Part shown: piece after piece, positions 10,498 to 21,599 of the stretch
How positions within the stretch are numbered: position 1 is the first letter of the stretch
How the letters are laid out: each line of letters begins with the position of its first letter
Source: Notamacropus eugenii
Lineage: Eukaryota > Chordata > Mammalia > Diprotodontia > Macropodidae
DNA length: 64,000 bases
Assembly: GCF_028372415.1 (NCBI RefSeq)
Contig: NC_092875.1
Location: forward strand, 147,406,856 to 147,470,855
Reading direction: 5' to 3'
Notes under the pieces: model-generated
The model's input: only the letters and a program-made list of their open reading frames with translations
What the model was told of the DNA's origin: nothing
Database searches by the model: none
Made by a program: the position numbers and the translations under genes

Positions 10498-10683
10498 GCC
10501 CTGGAGTGGTTTTCTATTTCCTTCTCCAGTTCATTTTACAGATGAGAAAATGGAGGCAATGAGGGTTAAGTGACTTGCCCAAGGTCTCATAGCAAGTAAG
10601 TGTCTGAGGTCAGATTTGAACTCAGGTCTTCCTAACTCAAGGGTTGTTGCTTTCTCCAGTGTGCCACTTAGCTGGCCATAGCA
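10498..10683 (-). repeat. Marsupial CORE-SINE (WSINE1-like), 3'-truncated
   Basis: The antisense CORE (CTCCAGTTCATTTTACAGAT, AGTGACTTGCCCAAGG) and head (CAGTGTGCCACTTAGCTGG) are present, but about 70 bp of the usual tail is missing. The flanks TATTATGGTGGGGGG and AATTATGGGGAGGGG look like a decayed target duplication. Confidence 0.75.
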
Positions 10684-10737
10684 ACAATTATGGGGAGGGG
10701 GGCAGTCCATAGGCACAGCAAACTAATAATCCTTCAA

Positions 10738-11190
10738 AGCACACAGGTCAAGTGCCATCTCCTGCATGAGGCCTTTCCTCATACCCTCAGTTATCATTGT
10801 TCACTTCTTGAAATTAATTTGTATTTGAAGGCTGGTGTGGCACAATAGATTATGAGCCAGTGCTACAGTCAAGAAGTCTTGATTTTCAAGTCTTGCCCCT
10901 AACATATATAGTGTGACTCTAGGCAAATGTAATCTCTCAGTGCCTCCAGGAATTCTCAAAGACTGAGAAGCAGCAGACTTAGAGCTCTGCATTGGTAGAA
11001 GGAATTCCTTTACCAAGAGTTCTCTACATCCGTATAATTGTAGGCCCAGAAGGAGGGGAAGGAATGTGTGTATTATGGAAGCTCCTAGAGGGCAGGGACC
11101 CTTGCATTTTATTATTTTCCTGTCTCCTTTCACGGTGCCTTCCATATAATAGGTGTTTAATAAGTATTTGTTATATTGAATATTGGAATT
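10738..11190 (+). repeat. L2 LINE 3' end split by a SINE
   Basis: The L2 block AAGTGCCATCTCCTGCATGA with GGCCTTTCCTCATACCC is interrupted by a MIR-type SINE (10828-11028). It resumes with GAAGCTCCTAGAGGGCAGGG, the terminal ATAGGTGTTTAATAAGTATT and TGTTATATTGAAT. Confidence 0.75.
10828..11028 (+). repeat. MIR-like SINE nested in L2
   Basis: It has GGTGTGGCACAATAGATTAT, AAGTCTTGATTTTCAAGTC, GTGTGACTCTAGGCAAATG, CAGTGCCTCCAGGAATTCTC, then GCATTGGTAGAAGGAATTCC. The last block marks a SINE variant that recurs at 16495 and 28905. Confidence 0.65.
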
Positions 11191-11224
11191 ATTGCTGACT
11201 TAACCTAGTCTGGTCAAATGCTTT

Positions 11225-11440
11225 CTGGCACAGTGAATAGTGATCTGTGTTCAAATCCAGCCTCAGACGTTTACTAGTGGTGTGACCCTAAGCAAATCAC
11301 TTAACCTGTTTCCTCAACATAAAATGAGGATAATAATAGTACCTACTTCACAAAGTTGTGAGGATCAAATGAAATGATAATTCTAAAGTGCACCTAGTAT
11401 TATGTAAACATTAGCTGTTACATTATTATTATTATTCCCA
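11225..11440 (+). repeat. MIR-type CORE-SINE
   Basis: The order is GTTCAAATCCAGCCTCAGAC, GTGTGACCCTAAGCAAATCA, ATAAAATGAGGATAATAATA, CACAAAGTTGTGAGGATC and TAAAGTGCACCTAG. It ends in an ATTATTATTATT tail and is nearly complete. Confidence 0.85.
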
Positions 11441-11995
11441 GGGATAAGCATTTGGCCATTTTATTCCCTGCTACTTGTGTTCTAACCTTCCTGCCCAGCA
11501 ATGAGAGTCTCCAGCTGATGATTACTCTTCCACAGGCCCAGAGCCAATCAGAGTTTTTGTACTGCTCCTTTGCTCATTTCTTTTCACTTGCTGAATTTCC
11601 ATTTTCCAATTAGGTATTCAGGTTCTTTTGTCTTGGACTGTACCTTGTGCCTTGTCTAGAGTTTCTCCCTCTCTCAGATTTCAGTGATGTCTCACAAGGT
11701 TAAAACCATGCTCCCAAATGAGGGTTTCCTTTCCCTTCATTAATTACTCTCAGTAATGGAATATTACTGTGGGAAAGGAGCAGTGAATGTGAAGAATTCA
11801 GCAAGGCTTTAGGAGGGGGTGCATCTGGGATCAAGGCAGAACTAAAAGAACACCACTGTACTACACTGCCAGAAACAACTAGATCACCCATAAAATGAAG
11901 ACAATACTTTAATGACTTTGAGGAGTGAGGTTGGGAGGTCAAAGGGAGGAGGGAGGTCTACACATTGCATAAAAATGCTAACCTGAAGCTCATTT
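11441..11995. other. No recognisable feature
   Basis: Apparently single-copy sequence between a MIR and the LTR cluster. The 80-aa minus-strand frame at 11700-11942 has no recognisable motif. Confidence 0.45.
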
Positions 11996-12067
11996 ACTTC
12001 AATTCAGTAAACACCTATTAAATGCCTTTTATATGCCAGGCATTGTGTTTTAAAACATATATGTATG

Positions 12068-12839
12068 TGATGAGGGCTGGAAGGGGGCAGAGGTGATGAG
12101 ACACCCACAAAGACCAGGATACCAGGGGCAGGCCACCTGGAAGGAATTTGTGGACTCAAGCATTGTTGAGGTCAAGGTAAAGATTTATTACACTTTTCAG
12201 GAGGTAAGGGTTCTTAGGGAACCTGCAACCTTAGAGAGGTACAGGTAAAGTTAATATAGGATATTCTGTAGTGAAGCATATGCCAAATGTGCTAACTAGG
12301 TGTTTTGGGGTGGGATTAGGGAGTGGTTAAGGAGTGGTTAGTTCTTAAAGGAACATGCACTTTTGGTACCTACTGCACAGATATTTTACCCAGAGTTCAT
12401 CAGGAAATAGTCCAAGGGATTGGGGCTCCACAGAGGTGTGGTTTTAGACCTGAAATGTCACTAAGTCAACTAACAGGACTGGCTCAGAAATACCAGGCTG
12501 CTCTCATCAATGTCTTGTTAGACAAGATAAATGTAAGGGAGTATAGGTATGTCTAAGTCTAGGATGCATATGATTGGTTAGTGAGTGGTAAATATCATTA
12601 TGACTCAGTGCACAGCCAATTCAGCCAGTACACAGCTGGTTCAGACTAATAAGTTCTATAGGTACAGCTGGCTACTGTATCAGGAAAGGAGATAATGATT
12701 GTTGCTAGGCAGGCTGTGTCCTTGGGCTGAGGAGAAACTGCCTGGGATAGCATTTTGAGGTTAGGGAGAAATGTGATTTTTAAAGAGAAATGTGGTTTTA
12801 GAATTGGGGCCCAAGCACATGCAGCCAGGCACCCCATCA
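12068..12839 (-). mobile_element. Solo LTR of an endogenous retrovirus (fossil), copy 1
   Basis: A 772-bp LTR with TGATG...CATCA termini, flanked by a perfect 4-bp target duplication TATG (12064-12067 and 12840-12843). The antisense polyadenylation signal TTTATT lies at 12184-12189, which orients it on the minus strand. A 4-bp duplication suggests a class I (ERV1, gammaretrovirus-like) element. No internal region is attached, so it is a solo LTR left by recombination. It is closely related to the copy at 13785, differing by roughly one base in eight by eye. Confidence 0.85.
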
Positions 12840-12911
12840 TATGTACATACATAGGTGTGCATGTATAGCAGTTATATGTCAAAAGGACTGAGGTAAACCT
12901 CTCTCCCTCTG

Positions 12912-13085
12912 CAGAGGAATCATAGATTTTGAGCTAGAAGGGTATTTCAGAGACCCTCTAGTCCAATTCTTTGATTTTACAGATGAGGAAACTGAGCCCC
13001 ACAGAGGTTACTGCTTTCCCAAGTTCACACAAGTAATATCAGGGGTAGGATTTGAATCTAGAGTCATTGATTCCAGTCATCACCC
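12912..13085 (-). repeat. MIR-type CORE-SINE
   Basis: The antisense order is AATCATAGATTTTGAGCTAG, CTCTAGTCCAATTC, TTACAGATGAGGAAACTGAG, GGATTTGAATCTAGAG. It lies between the two solo LTRs. Confidence 0.8.
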
Positions 13086-13784
13086 TTTTCTCCTGACATT
13101 CTTTCTCCATCATTGTCTGCTGCTCATTAGATAATTATAGTCTTATTAAAGTAGGAGGAAAGTTACAAAATCTCAGTATTTAGCTACCTTGATGACATTC
13201 AATAGTACAGGTATCAGAAGATAAATCTTAGCCTTAGAAAAGTTGCCAGATGAAGGCAGAGATGCAAAGTTGCACAATGACCTGCAGAAAAGCTTGTCTT
13301 GAAGGCAACAGAATCCATGTCATGCCCCAATAGGAAGCAGTTGGTGCCAGAGGGGACAGAGAAGCAGCTGGGAGAGGGGATGAAGAAAGGTCAGTATAGC
13401 AGGGATCTGTGGAACTGAGGACAAGAAAAGGGGATAGAACAAAGGATTGCTGAAGCACCTAGACACAGAGGGGAAGGGCAAAGTGGGACCGTGGCCTTCT
13501 TTGGTATTATGAATTATTGAGACCGTAAAGACCATGAGAAAGGTTAACTTTAGTGACTCTGAGCCATATAGTACTCTACCTTGGGAGGAATATATAGGTC
13601 CCTATAGGAAGTCAGGGGAAGTTGTCTTGGCTGTCAGTGTACACAGGTAATGGCTCCTTTCTTTGCTTTTATTGAATAAATAAAATCTTTTTTCAATGTT
13701 TGATGCCATTTTATTGTTTGTCAAAGATATATGTGCTGATGGATAGCATGTCCATACAATTGCATATCAAATGGACAGTGATCT
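13086..13784. other. No recognisable feature (700 bp between the LTRs)
   Basis: Apparently single-copy. Overlapping 74-aa and 71-aa minus-strand frames arise from a purine-rich patch (13240-13530) and show no domain. Nothing here resembles retroviral internal sequence, which supports treating the flanking LTRs as independent. Confidence 0.5.
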
Positions 13785-14549
13785 TGATGAGGGCTAGAAA
13801 AGGGATATGAGACACCCACAAAGACCAAGGTACCAGGGGCAGGTCATCTGGAGAAGAATTCACGAACTCAAGCATTGTTGAAGTCAAGGTAAAGGTTTAT
13901 TATGCTTTTCAGCAGGTAAGAGTTCTTAGGGAGCCTATAACCTTAAAGGGGTACAGCGAAAGTTTATATAGGATATTCTATAGTATCACTTATGCCAAAT
14001 ATGCTAACTAGGTGTTTTGGGGTGGGATTAGGGGGTGGTTAAGGAGTGGTCAGTTCTTAAAGGAACATGCACTTCTGATATCTACTGTGCAGGTATTTTA
14101 CCCATAATTCATCGGGAAATAGCCCAAGTTGGGGCTACCTGGAGGTGTGGTTTTAGGCCTGAAATGTCACTAAGTCAACCAGCGGTCAGGGCTGGCTCAG
14201 AAAAACCAGACTTCTCTCGTCAGTGTCTTGTTAGACAAAATTAATGTAAGGGAGTAAAGGTACGTCCAAGTCTAGGATACATATGATTGGTCAGTGAGTA
14301 GTAAATGTCATTATGACCCAGTGCACAGCCTGTTCAGGACACAGCTGGTTAAGCCTAATGAGTTCCATAGGTGCATCTGGCTACTATAGCAGGAAGAGAG
14401 ATAATGGTTGTTGCTAGGGCAGCCTGTGTCCTTGGGTTGGGGAGAAACTGCCTGAGATAGAATTTTGAGGCTAGGGAGAAATGTGATTTTTAAAGAGAAA
14501 AGTGATTTTAGAATTGGGGCCCAAGTACATGCAACCAAGCACTTCATCA
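13785..14549 (-). mobile_element. Solo LTR of an endogenous retrovirus (fossil), copy 2
   Basis: A 765-bp LTR of the same family and orientation as the one at 12068. It has TGATG...CATCA ends and its own perfect 4-bp target duplication ATCT (13781-13784 and 14550-14553). The antisense polyadenylation signal is at 13895-13900. The different duplications show two separate insertions rather than the two ends of one provirus. Confidence 0.85.
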
Positions 14550-14597
14550 ATCTAAGCTCCTAACTAAACAGGAGAAAGAAAATGGGCTTGATTATCT

Positions 14598-14660
14598 TTA
14601 GAAAACTGCTCAGTGCCTGGCATATAGTAGGTGCCTAATAAATATAATTGAATGACTTCT
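14598..14660 (+). repeat. L2 LINE extreme 3' end
   Basis: The diagnostic terminus CTCAGTGCCTGGCATATAGT, then AGGTGCCTAATAAATATAAT, is present; the upstream L2 is absent. Confidence 0.75.
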
Positions 14661-14984
14661 TGACCAACTGGCCCTTATTCTAAACTTCTCTCTGAAACAA
14701 AGACCAAATATTTTCATTCCAATATTCTTCCAGGAATGTTATATGACTGCAGGTCAGAGAGTACCAGTCTCCAAACACTTGAGATTGAAGATCACCCAAA
14801 GGGAAATGGAAAGTTACATAGAGTAGGTTGGAGTAGCTCAGGAGTAGGCTGCATGAGAATTTGCATAGGAAGAATAACAAAAAGGGTGACACCAAAGAAT
14901 TTATGACTGGAGCAAAAGAAAGAAAAAAAAGACAGCCTGGTGAGAAGTAGGAACAATGAGTGGAGAGCTTCCTTGTTCCCACTA
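14661..14984. other. No recognisable feature
   Basis: About 320 bp between the L2 tail and a LINE-1 3' end. The 100-aa minus-strand frame at 14680-14982 is hydrophobic but shows no known motif and ends at the LINE-1 boundary. Confidence 0.4.
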
Positions 14985-15626
14985 GTATTTTTTATTTTTA
15001 CTTAATATTTTATTTTTCCCCAATTACATGTAAAAACGATTTTTAACATTTTAAAAAAAATTTAGTTCCTAATTCCTCCCTCCTTCCTCCCTGCCACATT
15101 GAGGAGGCAAGTAATTTGATATAGGTTACACATGTGTAGTCATGCAAAACATATTTCCATATTACTTGTGTTGTGTAAGAAAACACAAGCCTAAACCAAA
15201 TAAACAAAAAACCAACCAAGAGAAATAAAGTTTAAAAAAAATGTACTTCAATCTGCATTCAGACTCCATCAGTTTTTTCTCTGGAGAGGGACAGCAATTT
15301 TCTTCATAAGTCCTTTGGAATTGTCTTGGATCATTGTACTGCTGAGAATAGCTAAGTCATTCATTGCTGATCATCATATAGTGTTACTTGTGCTGTATAC
15401 AATGTTCTCCTGGTTCTGCTCATTTCACTTTGCATTAGTTCATGTAAACTTTCCAGGTTTTTCTGAGAGCATCCTGCTCATCATTTCTTTTAATAGTACA
15501 ACAGTATCCCATCACAGTCATATGCCACAACTTGTCCAACCATTCCCCAATTGACGGGCAATCCCTCAATTTCCCATTCTTTCTCACCACAAAAAGAGCT
15601 GCTATAATTTTTTCTAGTATTCATGA
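14985..15626 (-). mobile_element. LINE-1 3' end (5'-truncated)
   Basis: The antisense 3'UTR (TTTTTCCCCAATTACATG, CTCCCTGCCACATTGAGGAG) continues to the ORF2 C-terminus (TTCTGCTCATTTCACTTTGC, CCCCAATTGACGGGCAATCC, CACAAAAAGAGCTGCTATAA). It is one of the cleanest LINE-1 ends in the window. Confidence 0.85.
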
Positions 15627-16192
15627 AATGTCAAGAGTTGTAAAGGAAGCTGCCCCCTCCCCGGAATGTGGAATGGATCCCAAGTCATACTTTTGGAAGG
15701 ACATGGATAAGATTGGCAAACAATCAGTAGTCAGAGATGGATTGCTATTGCCATTGTTGGAGAGAGTGTCCACTTTACTGAGATCACAAATCTATGGAAA
15801 TATCAAAGTATATCTGATGACCTTCTTAGCCCTAATGTTCCTAAGATAGCTTACACCCCTTTGGAGAAAGCAAAAGGAGCCAAATACTCAAGATCTCAGG
15901 ATTTTCCTTCGTGTGAACGTAAATCATACTTTCAAAATGTCACTTACTGAAACTACCAGGAGTTCCCTAAGTGGGATCAGGAACCAGAGAGATTTTGTGA
16001 GAGATAACCCTGGCCTCAACCCCGCTCTCCACTCCTGCCCCCACAGATTTTACCCAGGTCCTGATATTTTGAGAGGTGCTCTGACCCCAGGGCTATACAA
16101 GCCGTACTGCCTCTTCATTTCCCCCTTAAACAGACGCACATTTTAAACTGAAACAAAACAAAGCAACCTAGAGCTTCTTTCCTTACCAGATG
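15627..16192. other. No recognisable feature
   Basis: It carries the 105-aa plus-strand frame 15532-15849 (starting inside the LINE-1) and a 77-aa frame, with no motif. GGAAGGACATGGATAAGATT gave a vague impression of old repeat sequence that I could not confirm. Confidence 0.4.
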
Positions 16193-16205
16193 CTCATTTC
16201 CTGTG

Positions 16206-16389
16206 GGGGCCATCTCCAGTCGTCCTAATCTATATCCTGCCACTGGGCCCAGATGGCTCCAGAGGAGAAAGGAGGCTGGTGACTTTGCACATCCCTCCCT
16301 CACTTAAATCCAATTCACTTGCAAGTCATGGCATCACCTTCCTGATGTCATGATCCTCTTTGAGAACAAAGGACAAACAATAACAAGAA
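16206..16389 (+). mobile_element. RTE-tail SINE or short RTE 3' end with perfect 13-bp duplication
   Basis: A 184-bp insert, GGGCCATCTCCAGTCGTCC ... CTTTGAGAACAAAGGACAAA, ends in CAATAACAAGAA. The perfect target duplication CTCATTTCCTGTG occurs at 16193-16205 and 16390-16402. The AACA-type tail is typical of RTE mobilisation rather than LINE-1 poly(A). Homologous minus-strand copies lie at 4838 and 23688. Confidence 0.85.
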
Positions 16390-16494
16390 CTCATTTCCTG
16401 TGAAGTAATGAGGAGAAAACATTCCTATTTGGATAGAGACTAGAGAAAAGTCATAAAAGCCAAAAAAAAAAAAAAGAATTCAGCTACCAGGAGA

Positions 16495-16655
16495 CAGTTT
16501 GGTATAGAGTACTGGATTGTCTGAAAAACCTCAGTTTTAACTACATTAACTAGTCATGTGACACTGGACAAACCATCTTTCCCCTTTGTGTCTCAGAGAA
16601 TTCCCTAGGTTTTATCAAGTTTTGGATCTGGGGGAAAGAGTTCTTACACCGAGGA
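16495..16655 (+). repeat. MIR-like SINE
   Basis: It has AGTTTGGTATAGAGTACTGG, ACTAGTCATGTGACACTGG, then AGAGAATTCCCTAGGTTTT and GGGGAAAGAGTTCTTACACC. It is the same variant as at 10828. Confidence 0.65.
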
Positions 16656-16694
16656 AAGCAAAGATTGTTGGCATGTCAGGAGTGATATCTTTGA

Positions 16695-17022
16695 TTTAGG
16701 GATGAAAAGAGGACCTGAGAGACTACCTGGTTTAAAACTGCTGAGGAACAGTGTGGTGTAATAGGGAGAGAAATTGAGAGTTGGGAAGACATTAGCTGGG
16801 CACTTAAACCATTTAATCTCTCTGGGATTATTAAGAACCTCAGTTTTCTTATTTGTAAAATAGGAGAGTTTGACTCAATGACTTCTAACTTCCCTTCTGC
16901 TTCTAAATCTGTGACCCCTTCATGTTACAACTGAAGCTGAGTCCCACAACTAGTAAGCAACAGAGGCAGTATTTGAGGTCTTCCTAACATGAGATGCAAC
17001 ATTGCCTTTTTACTCCACCACG
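16695..17022 (-). repeat. MIR-type CORE-SINE interrupted by another MIR
   Basis: The antisense start (AGGGATGAAAAGAGGACCTG, then AGACTACCTGGTTTAAA) breaks near 16741 and resumes at 16920 (TACAACTGAAGCTGAGTCC, ACAACTAGTAAGC, CAACATTGCC). A plus-strand MIR lies between. Confidence 0.6.
16742..16919 (+). repeat. MIR-type CORE-SINE nested in a MIR
   Basis: It has CAGTGTGGTGTAATAGGGAG, CCTCAGTTTTCTTATTTGTA, AAATAGGAGAGTTTGACTCA and CTTCTGCTTCTAAATCTGTG. The sense copy is complete from head to tail. Confidence 0.75.
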
Positions 17023-17774
17023 TAAGAATTTAAACAAATCTCACTAATCCCTTGATCTACCAGTAGATGGTCAAGAACTTAAAGCATACATTGAAAGTTC
17101 TCATTCATTTTGTTCTTTCTATATGGAAACATTGCTGGACCTTCTCATAGATGTCACCTTCTGTATTGACTTTAAATAAACTAGCTTTAGTTTGAGTTCA
17201 TCAAATTAATTGGCTTCACTTTGTACACTTAAAGTTAGGGCTTCTGAAACACAAATTCCAAATATGTTCATTGACATGCACATGCTTATAAGCTATTATG
17301 TCTATATGGATCTTCCCCCAGTTTACACAAGAGAAAAAACTGGTATCCCTAAGCTGATCAAAATATGTTTTTCCTCAGGAGTGATTGGCACATAACAGGC
17401 TCTGCCAGTCTTATTACTTGCTTCTCCTTAGCAATTTTAGAAGAAGAATATCTTTTGTTTTCTATGTCTTTTAGTTTAAAAAGAAGAGAAAAAAATTTAT
17501 TTTAAAAATAATTTATCTCTCAGTAACCCACCCACTACTTCCTCTCCATTTTTCTTTCCCCCATTCCACAGCAGCCTTATCACCCTGGAAGATGATTTCC
17601 TCTGACAACTCAGTTCCTCCCAGAACCTCCATTTTAAGAAAAGTACTTGAGCTAGTCATGTTCACTCCATTCCTCTCTGGGTTTTACTCCTGACTCCAGA
17701 TTTCTTTCCCTAGCATCCCTCCAAGAGGGTACCTTCTCCCCTCCTTACTTTCCCTTTCAGCTCTTTTGTATATG
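17023..17774. other. No recognisable feature
   Basis: Apparently single-copy, with a pyrimidine-rich stretch at 17530-17760. The pyrimidine-rich part could be a decayed upstream part of the following L2. Confidence 0.4.
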
Positions 17775-17925
17775 CTATCTTTTCTTATTAGAATATAAAC
17801 TCCCTGAGGGCAGGTACTCATTTTCTCTTTTGCTTATATTTATATTCCCAGTGCTTAGCACAGTGCCTGGCACAGTAGGAGGTGCTTAATAAATCCTGGC
17901 TGGTTTGCCTTGTTGACTTTGTTGT
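17775..17925 (+). repeat. L2 LINE 3' end
   Basis: It has AGAATATAAACTCCCTGAGG, GCAGGTACTCATTTTCTC, CAGTGCTTAGCACAGTGCC and TGCTTAATAAATCCTGGC, matching the L2 3' terminus. Confidence 0.85.
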
Positions 17926-19020
17926 TCTCCCATGAATCCTATAATGCTTGGATTATTTGGGTCCCAAGTTATCACACTCTTGCTCATTTTCCAAATTGGA
18001 GAATAACTTGCCTCCTGTCAACAAGCAGATAAAAATACTGTCAAATTCACAGAGAAAACTTTGGGTCTCCAGAGCTTACAAGCAGCCAAATTAATTCTCC
18101 TCCCTCTGCAGTCTACTGAGTCCATATTTATCCCAGTAGTTGCAAAATAACTTTTATGGAGATTTCTCAGAAAAATTATTTCCCTCATTGATCCGACATT
18201 GGATCCTGTAAGAGGTGCTTATCCTAGATGAGAGAATACACATAGAGCTTATTTGTAAGAAAGAACATTATCTCTTATTCTGTCCTGTCATATCCCATAT
18301 TTAGTGTCTCAAAGCATATTCTCCTATAAGATTCAAATTTCAAGGGTACCCCCTTTCTCAGGACACACATTCATGTTAAGTCTGAGACCCGAGTTACAGG
18401 TTATAGTCTCTGTCCATGGCTGAAATTCCCTCTCTGTGTGTTTTAGAACTTTAACTTAATCAGATAAGCCTGTAGCTTATAAAACTGATTTCTACCCAGG
18501 GGACCTGTCACAATTGATAACTCTACCCTTCCTCCAAGAATCAATAAAGGAAGGGTCCTTACATACCTTTGTCCCCTTAGGATAACAAGCATGAACTTTT
18601 ATAGCTGAGGTCTTAATTTTCCTGTTCTAGAACATACATACAAAAAGGACTTACTGCAGAGACAGATTTATAATTATTTAGTTTTCAGCACATTTCAGAA
18701 AAAGCTCAGCGACTTCTCAGTGTTATATTCTAAAGTTTTTAACCACATTGACAGAACTCAAAATAGCTGCTTTTTAAAATTGTTACTGTAAAGAAAGGAA
18801 AGAAAAACTGGGTGGAGGGGAGGCAAAAAAACCACACTTGAAATTTAGCAGGTTACATGTACTCAATGTACTATATTTGCTCCTAGCATTAATCAAGAAA
18901 ACTGTAGAACATTGAAACACTCCAAGTAAAAGAAGGGCTATGCTATTAGTTATTGTACATTCTATTGGGCGCAGTGATTATTTCAGCCAAACTCCAGATC
19001 CCAGGCACTAGAGACTCGTA
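17926..19020. other. Unrecognised; weak LTR-like spacing at 18478-18545
   Basis: TATAAAA at 18479-18485 is followed by AATAAA at about 18542, the spacing of a promoter and poly(A) signal in an LTR. There are no definable ends or duplications, so no element is called. The rest is apparently single-copy. Confidence 0.3.
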
Positions 19021-19024
19021 ATTA

Positions 19025-19252
19025 CAGCTTGCATTTGTATAACAAAGCACATTACATGTATTATTTCCTTTGATTCTGACAATAATATCATTGTTAGGTG
19101 CTAATATTATTATTCCCATTTTACAGAAGAGGAAACTGAGGCTAACAGAGGTTAAATAATTTAATAAGAGTTACACAGTTAGTAAGTGACAGGGGCAAGA
19201 TTTAAAAAGCATTTTTCTGACTCCAGGTCCAGCACTCTATCCACTATGCCAT
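19025..19252 (-). repeat. MIR-type CORE-SINE
   Basis: The antisense order is ATTATTATTCCCATTTTACA, GAAGAGGAAACTGAGGCTAA, AGTTACACAGTTAGTAAGTG, CTGACTCCAGGTCCAGCACT. It is near complete. Confidence 0.85.
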
Positions 19253-20447
19253 ATGTAACCTCAAGATTCTAGGCTTCTGTTCCAAGACTATTACCACAGA
19301 GATGTCAGACTCTGGAAATGTCAATAAGACTGTCCTAGGGTTCATTAATTTGGTAATATATTTTTGAATTTGGCTTTTGGAGACTTATGAGAGAAAGAAG
19401 CTGGAAAGGGTCATTCATCATGGTATCAAATAGCATAAAGTGGCGTGAACTGGGTTGAACAATGTCCAATTCCTATATAACATGCACTTGAAGCAGCAAC
19501 GACGCTAGAATACCTCACATCTTTCCCCAGAATGTGTAGACACATGCTCTCTGGTCTGGCTCATCCTCTCTACTCTCACATTGACAAGTTTAGGTTCCAA
19601 GAGGACCTCCACCACAAAGTTATACTCACAATTCTCAGGTTCCTAGGGCCAGCCCTATGGTATGTGAATAATACTCTCTTTACTTGCCTTTTCAGTTCTC
19701 AAAGCCCCATCAACATGCTTCTATTTATACAAAATTAACCACTCACAATAAAATACTTTTAGATCTTAAACATGAGTCATTTATGTTTACTCATTTAACA
19801 ACAAGGCAAGAGAATCAATAGCATCAGAAGTGTTCGTATATTAAAAACAAACACAAGAACAAATAAATACATCACAATCCATATATAAACGTGGGTCACA
19901 TTCTTCCACCAATTTACTCAGCATCTATTCAGTAGAATAGGCACACAGAGAAACCTGCCACAGAGTTCAGGAAACTTAAGTGTTTCGAAGTAACTCCTAA
20001 TGAATGCCCTTTCACTTCTCTTATCTTTCTGGGTTCACATTCTGGGTTGTCTCTGCAAACAACCCCACCTTAGCTTATAGTTAAAAGACACATTCTCACC
20101 TTCTGTCTACAATCAAATAATTTGCCCACAATCATAAAGCAACATATCTCATAACAGATGAAAAGGTAGTACTGTAAAGGAACAGTACCTTTGATCTGGA
20201 AGTCTGAGCCCTTGACCTCTTCCTCCAGAACCCTGGTAGACTGCTATTGCAGTATAGTGATAAATGGAACTGAGCAATCCTACTTTATTTCTTGCTTGAA
20301 ATAGAGACAGCAAGAGAGACAGACATCTGACCCTTGAAGCTGCTGGTTAAAAGGGACCAGAGCTCAATTATGTTGTCTTTTTCCTGATCTCTGTTCTATA
20401 ATTTACCTACTTACTCATGTTATCATGTGAGCCCATGTGTATGATTA
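19253..20447. other. No recognisable feature (1.2 kb)
   Basis: AT-rich, with short frames only (68 aa at 19532-19738). No repeat family, RNA gene or splice-supported exon could be seen. Confidence 0.45.
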
Positions 20448-20702
20448 TAATAATAGCTAACATTTATATAGCTCTTCAAGGTTTGCAAAGAGCTTTAGAA
20501 ATATCTCATTTTATCCTTGTACCAAACTTGAGGGACAGGTTCTATTAATGTTCTCACTTTATAGATGAGGAAACTGAGGAGAAGAGAGGTTAAGTAACTT
20601 ACTCAGGATCACAGAGCTAATAGTGTCTGAGGCTGGATCTGAACTCAGATTTTCTTGATTAAAGGTTCAGTACTCCATTCATTGTGCTTGCTAGCTGCCT
20701 CT
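20448..20702 (-). repeat. MIR-type CORE-SINE, near full length
   Basis: It has AATAATAGCTAACATTTATA, CTCTTCAAGGTTTGCAAAGA, TATAGATGAGGAAACTGAGG, AGGATCACAGAGCTAATAG and GGCTGGATCTGAACTCAG. It is complete from antisense tail to head. Confidence 0.88.
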
Positions 20703-21445
20703 AGTTTTATAAATCAAAGCTCTAGGAGTCAACTAAATCTTTGTGTATTCAACACTAGCAAACAGAGATATGAGAAGAGATTTTTATGCCTTTAAAGAGC
20801 TGAAAGGTATTATCCTAGTTTCATTGTAAGCTGAGGATGGAAGATGGGGTGGGAAGTGAATACTGATATCATGAGGTGGGAAGTAGAAACTGATCTTATT
20901 TGGGTTTTCCCAGAAACAATAGAGACATACTGTTATCGTACAATCTGACAAATGCAAATCCCACAAAAAGAGACAATTTAAACATGTAATTTTATTTATG
21001 TGCCCCTAGACTTGACATAGATAAGCCCTAAAGGTGAATGCGAAACTGGGCAACATTCTGAGCCAAACTCCCTTCACCAGACTCATTTGGAGTAGTGTTG
21101 GGGTGTCTTGGGGTTACCTCACCTGAGAGCTCCTTCCTTGTCCATGACCCCTTAGTACTGTTCTTTGCTAATACAAGCTGCAATTCTCCTCTACCCACAT
21201 AAACATAGCCATTACTTATGTATGGCTAGCAAGTCCATCCCAGGCTTTGAGCCCACTCCTACATCTATGATCCTGATTTGCTCCCTCCACTCTCTCTTAA
21301 ATCAGGGATTTTTTTCCCTTCTGTTTAATAAGATAAAGTTAAAATGGTAATTAGGTTTGATGATGCCCAACTGGTACATGGCAATATGACTGGAAGAGCT
21401 ATTTGGATTAGACAGGAAAATCCTACATTTTTAAAAAACCCTGCG
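20703..21445. other. No recognisable feature
   Basis: Apparently single-copy. Short frames of about 60 aa on both strands carry no motif. Confidence 0.45.
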
Positions 21446-21446
21446 G

Positions 21447-21590
21447 GGGCAGCTAAGTGACACAGTGGATACAGTACCAGCCCTGAAGTCAGGAGGACCT
21501 GAGTTCAAATACGACTTTAAATACTCGATACTTACTAGCTGTGTGACCGACCCTGGGCAAGTCACTTAATCCCAATGGCCTCACCAAAAT
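21447..21590 (+). mobile_element. Marsupial tRNA-like SINE (same type as at 5031)
   Basis: It has GGGGCAGCTAAGTGACACAG, CTGAAGTCAGGAGGACCTG, ATACTTACTAGCTGTGTGAC, TGGGCAAGTCACTTAATCCC and GCCTCACC, then an A/T-rich tail. A 4-bp CCGA duplication lies inside GTGACCGACCCTGG. It is probably a comparatively young insertion. Confidence 0.88.
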
Positions 21591-21599
21591 TTTTTTAAA

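Noticed and set aside
12068-14549. One provirus with two LTRs and a 945-bp remnant between them
   Set aside because: Each LTR has its own perfect and different 4-bp target duplication, and the interval contains a MIR and no retroviral-like sequence.
18478-18548. TATAAAA followed by AATAAA as an LTR
   Set aside because: No ends, target duplication or second copy; the spacing alone is weak evidence in AT-rich DNA.
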